From an uncultured Bacilli bacterium (lineage in GTDB: Bacteria > Bacillota_I > Bacilli_A > RF39 > UBA660): a stretch of DNA of 8,330 bases. Positions 6,786 through 8,330 of this stretch are shown here, one piece after another. The translations under genes and the position numbers were made by a program. The stretch is taken from contig CALVVP010000092.1 in NCBI GenBank assembly GCA_944363895.1, positions 1-8,330 of the forward strand, read 5' to 3'. Numbering within the stretch: the first letter of the stretch is position 1; each line of letters begins with the position of its first letter. The notes under the pieces are model-generated. The model had not been told where the DNA came from. It saw only the letters and a program-made list of their open reading frames with translations, and ran no database searches.

Positions 6786-6964
6786 AAATCAATATAGAAA
6801 TAGAGGTAATTGACAATGATAAGAAAAAAATTGAATTAGCAAATTACAAACCTGAAGGGGACAAAATCTTTATAAAAAAAATAAACTTTAATTTTGATAA
6901 TTTAAAAAAAGAAAAAAGTAATCATTTTTTTAAAAAATTTTACATTAAGTATTGTTTATTTTAG
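6782..6964 (+). pseudogene. Start-less 60-codon open frame, possible gene remnant
   Basis: One frame stays open for 60 codons from just after a TAA at 6779 to a TAG at 6962, in DNA so AT-rich that stops should be frequent. Its translation is protein-like rather than a homopolymer, with stretches such as IEIEVIDND and IELANYKPEGDKIF and a basic Phe-rich end. I do not recognise it. There is no ATG, GTG or TTG in frame. A well-formed start exists one frame away: AGAGG at 6802-6806, then ATG at 6816, which runs only 7 codons before a TAG. That short frame crosses A AAA AAA (6824-6830). A -1 slip there, or one additional A, would join it to the open frame and give a protein of about 49 aa. It may be a truncated or frameshifted gene, a slippage-expressed small protein, or a base-calling error in the A-run. 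Confidence 0.35.
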
Positions 6965-7000
6965 ATAAAATACTAAAAAATAGTGCATAATAGAAGTATG

Positions 7001-7005
7001 AGGAG
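7001..7005 (+). promoter_or_regulatory. Ribosome binding site that fixes the prepilin start
   Basis: AGGAG lies 7 nt before the ATG at 7013. An in-frame ATG at 6998 would add five residues (MRRID) and swallow this site, so 7013 is the likely start. That choice also gives the classical MKKGFTLIE prepilin N-terminus. Confidence 0.8.
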
Positions 7006-7012
7006 AATAGAT

Positions 7013-8330
7013 ATGAAAAAAGGTTTTACGCTTATTGAATTATTAGGAGTTTTAATTATATTAGCTGTTATTGCTTTAATTACTTTTCCCGTGATTGATA
7101 ATTCGATTAAAAGTAGTCGCGAACAATCTTTAGAAAGAACGATTGAGTCAATCGAAGAGGCAGCTTATCGTTATAGTATTGAAAATGATATTGGCTATCC
7201 AAATGAAAAACAAGCTCTTTATTTGAGTGACATTCAAAGCAAGGGCTTTTTATCGTCTTCGATTATAAATCCCGTGACCAATGAAGAATTAGCTGGTTGC
7301 GTCTGGTATCATTGGGATACAAATTATAATCAATATATTTTTCAATATGATATGGAATGTGTTCAGACCGATACCGAACCAGCTATCAATCTTACTTATA
7401 ATGAAGATTTAATTAATAGTAATGGTTGGACCAAAGAAAATATTGCTGTTACATTAAGTGGTAATGGTGAGATAAAGTATTGTATAAGTAATAGTGAATG
7501 TGAACCAAATGAAATCGTCGAAACCGGTAACAATACTAAATTTATTACTACGGAAGGAACAACTTATCTATGTGCTCTAACTACAAATAGCTTAGGAAGT
7601 AGTGACAAAAAATGTCAAAGTTTTAAATTAGATAAAACTGCGCCAACTGTCGGAACAGCCAATTTCACTGGAGCTTTAGGAAGTAATAGTTGGTATACAA
7701 CTGATATAACAGTTAATGTAACAGATGGTAGTGATAATTTATCTGGTCATAGTAGTACCATAAGTAATATAGAAAGTATTACTTCTAATACAACTGGTAC
7801 AACCGTTAGAATCACGACAACTGATTTAGCTAGTAATTCAGCTACAAGAGATTATTTAATTAAATTAGATAAAGATAGCCCAACCTTAACAGCTAAAGAT
7901 GGTACAGTCGAAATAACAGAAGGCGATAGTAATGCTGTCAGTAATTACTTTAATGTTAGTTATAGTATCAGTGGGGGAAGTATATCATGTACTCCAACTA
8001 ATACCAATAGTTTAGATACAGGTACCCAAACTTTAAGTTGTACTGCTACTGGGGGTAATGGATTAACAACAACAGCTTCAAAGGATATAACAGTAAAACC
8101 AAATTTACCAGAGTCGATATCATTTGCTGAAGACTCTTGGGAAACAATATCTGAATTAGTAAAGGCTGGTGTAGCAGAAGAAAACTATAGTGTTGGCGAT
8201 ACAAAAGAAGTCGAAGTATCTGGTTATGGGACATTTACGGTAAGAATAGCAAATATGTCAACACCAACTGAATGTTCAACTTCCGATTTTTCGCAAACTG
8301 CATGTGGTTTTGTCGTTGAGTTTGTCGATA
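7013..8330 (+). CDS. Large prepilin-like surface protein with Ig-like repeats and DUF6273-like domain (3' end outside window)
   Basis: 439 codons are visible and the frame is still open at the window edge. The N-terminus is a textbook type IV prepilin (class III) signal: MKKG, predicted prepilin-peptidase cut after G4, mature F+1 and the conserved E+5, then a hydrophobic helix to about residue 29. Residues 30-120 form a pilin-like helix and small domain with C96 and C116. Next are Ser/Thr/Asn-rich Ig-like repeats: about 121-209 (GWT...ITV-type pattern ending LDKTAP) and 210-290 (ending LDKDSP), followed by a related unit at 291-362 with C326/C343. From about 366 the sequence (SWETISELVKAG, YSVGDTKEV, RIAN, SQTACGFVVEF) matches my memory of DUF6273, a domain of unknown function in gut Firmicutes surface proteins. 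The protein should be exported and anchored or assembled by a pilus-type system that is not in this window. It is far longer than an ordinary pilin (about 150 aa), so adhesion or surface display is more likely than a major pilin role. The base and codon style agrees with the operon and shows no clear sign of recent transfer. A 62-aa antisense frame at 8046-8234 is a shadow. Confidence 0.85.
   Translation, partial: MKKGFTLIELLGVLIILAVIALITFPVIDNSIKSSREQSLERTIESIEEAAYRYSIENDIGYPNEKQALYLSDIQSKGFLSSSIINPVTNEELAGCVWYHWDTNYNQYIFQYDMECVQTDTEPAINLTYNEDLINSNGWTKENIAVTLSGNGEIKYCISNSECEPNEIVETGNNTKFITTEGTTYLCALTTNSLGSSDKKCQSFKLDKTAPTVGTANFTGALGSNSWYTTDITVNVTDGSDNLSGHSSTISNIESITSNTTGTTVRITTTDLASNSATRDYLIKLDKDSPTLTAKDGTVEITEGDSNAVSNYFNVSYSISGGSISCTPTNTNSLDTGTQTLSCTATGGNGLTTTASKDITVKPNLPESISFAEDSWETISELVKAGVAEENYSVGDTKEVEVSGYGTFTVRIANMSTPTECSTSDFSQTACGFVVEFVD

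Larger units (their letters stand above)
6701..7012. other. Intergenic region between operon and prepilin gene
   Basis: These 312 bases are even richer in A+T than the genes around them and contain no intact gene with a normal start and length, and no tRNA-like or CRISPR-like structure. They hold the T-tail of the weak terminator, a small inverted repeat (6769-6785), a 60-codon start-less open frame (6782-6964), and the leader of the prepilin gene. Promoter signals for the prepilin are unclear: CATAAT at 6986-6991 with TG just before it, and TAAAAT at 6966-6971, are both possible -10 boxes. TTTACA at 6939-6944 and TTGTTT at 6952-6957 look like -35 elements, but none is spaced 16-18 nt from either box. 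In such AT-rich DNA these matches may be chance. Confidence 0.6.

Noticed and set aside
6911..6940. A-run/T-run palindromes (AAAAAAG...TTTTTTT and TTTTTTAAAAAA) as a terminator or origin element
   Set aside because: The pairing is A-T only, is expected in such AT-rich sequence, and there is no repeated box or G-C-containing stem.
8046..8234. 62-aa Leu-rich open frame on the minus strand
   Set aside because: Antisense shadow of the prepilin-like gene; its composition follows from the Thr/Lys/Glu-rich sense codons and there is no motif.

Overview
The window is very AT-rich and densely coded on the + strand, and it looks like chromosomal DNA of a low-GC Firmicutes (Bacilli) lineage. Three genes (prpC, rsgA, rpe) end in TGA and all visible Trp codons are TGG. 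The organism therefore reads TGA as stop, unlike Mycoplasma and Spiroplasma. A kinase with PASTA repeats implies a peptidoglycan wall. A prepilin fused to Ig-like repeats and a DUF6273-like domain resembles proteins I know from uncultured gut Bacilli (RF39-like), but this placement is an inference from style and not a proven assignment.

Positions 1-6700 form one compact seven-gene operon: rlmN (23S rRNA/tRNA m2A methyltransferase), prpC (PP2C phosphatase), prkC (PASTA Ser/Thr kinase), rsgA (30S-assembly GTPase), rpe (ribulose-5-phosphate 3-epimerase), frr (ribosome recycling factor) and an AI-2E-family membrane protein. An extended -10 promoter sits directly in front of rlmN. The first five junctions overlap by 1, 4, 1, 4 and 8 nt, and the sixth is a gap of about 10 nt. 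rlmN-prpC-prkC-rsgA-rpe is the classical Firmicutes order. frr and the AI-2E gene in the slot where thiN often lies are the less usual part. The theme is ribosome maturation and recycling plus reversible Ser/Thr phosphorylation that responds to the cell wall.

Positions 6701-7012 hold no intact gene. They contain a weak AT-rich terminator-like hairpin at the end of the operon, a perfect 7-bp inverted repeat with an overlapping alternative hairpin, and a 60-codon open frame with no normal start codon. That frame could be a gene remnant, or the -1 frame of a small ORF that starts at 6816 and carries a seven-A run.

Positions 7013-8330 are the first 439 codons of a large secreted protein that runs off the window. 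It has a type IV prepilin leader with a very short (4-residue) pre-sequence, a pilin-like N-terminal part, Ser/Thr-rich Ig-like repeats and the start of a DUF6273-like domain. Ten paired-looking cysteines suggest disulfide bonding outside the cell. This is the accessory and least understood part of the window.
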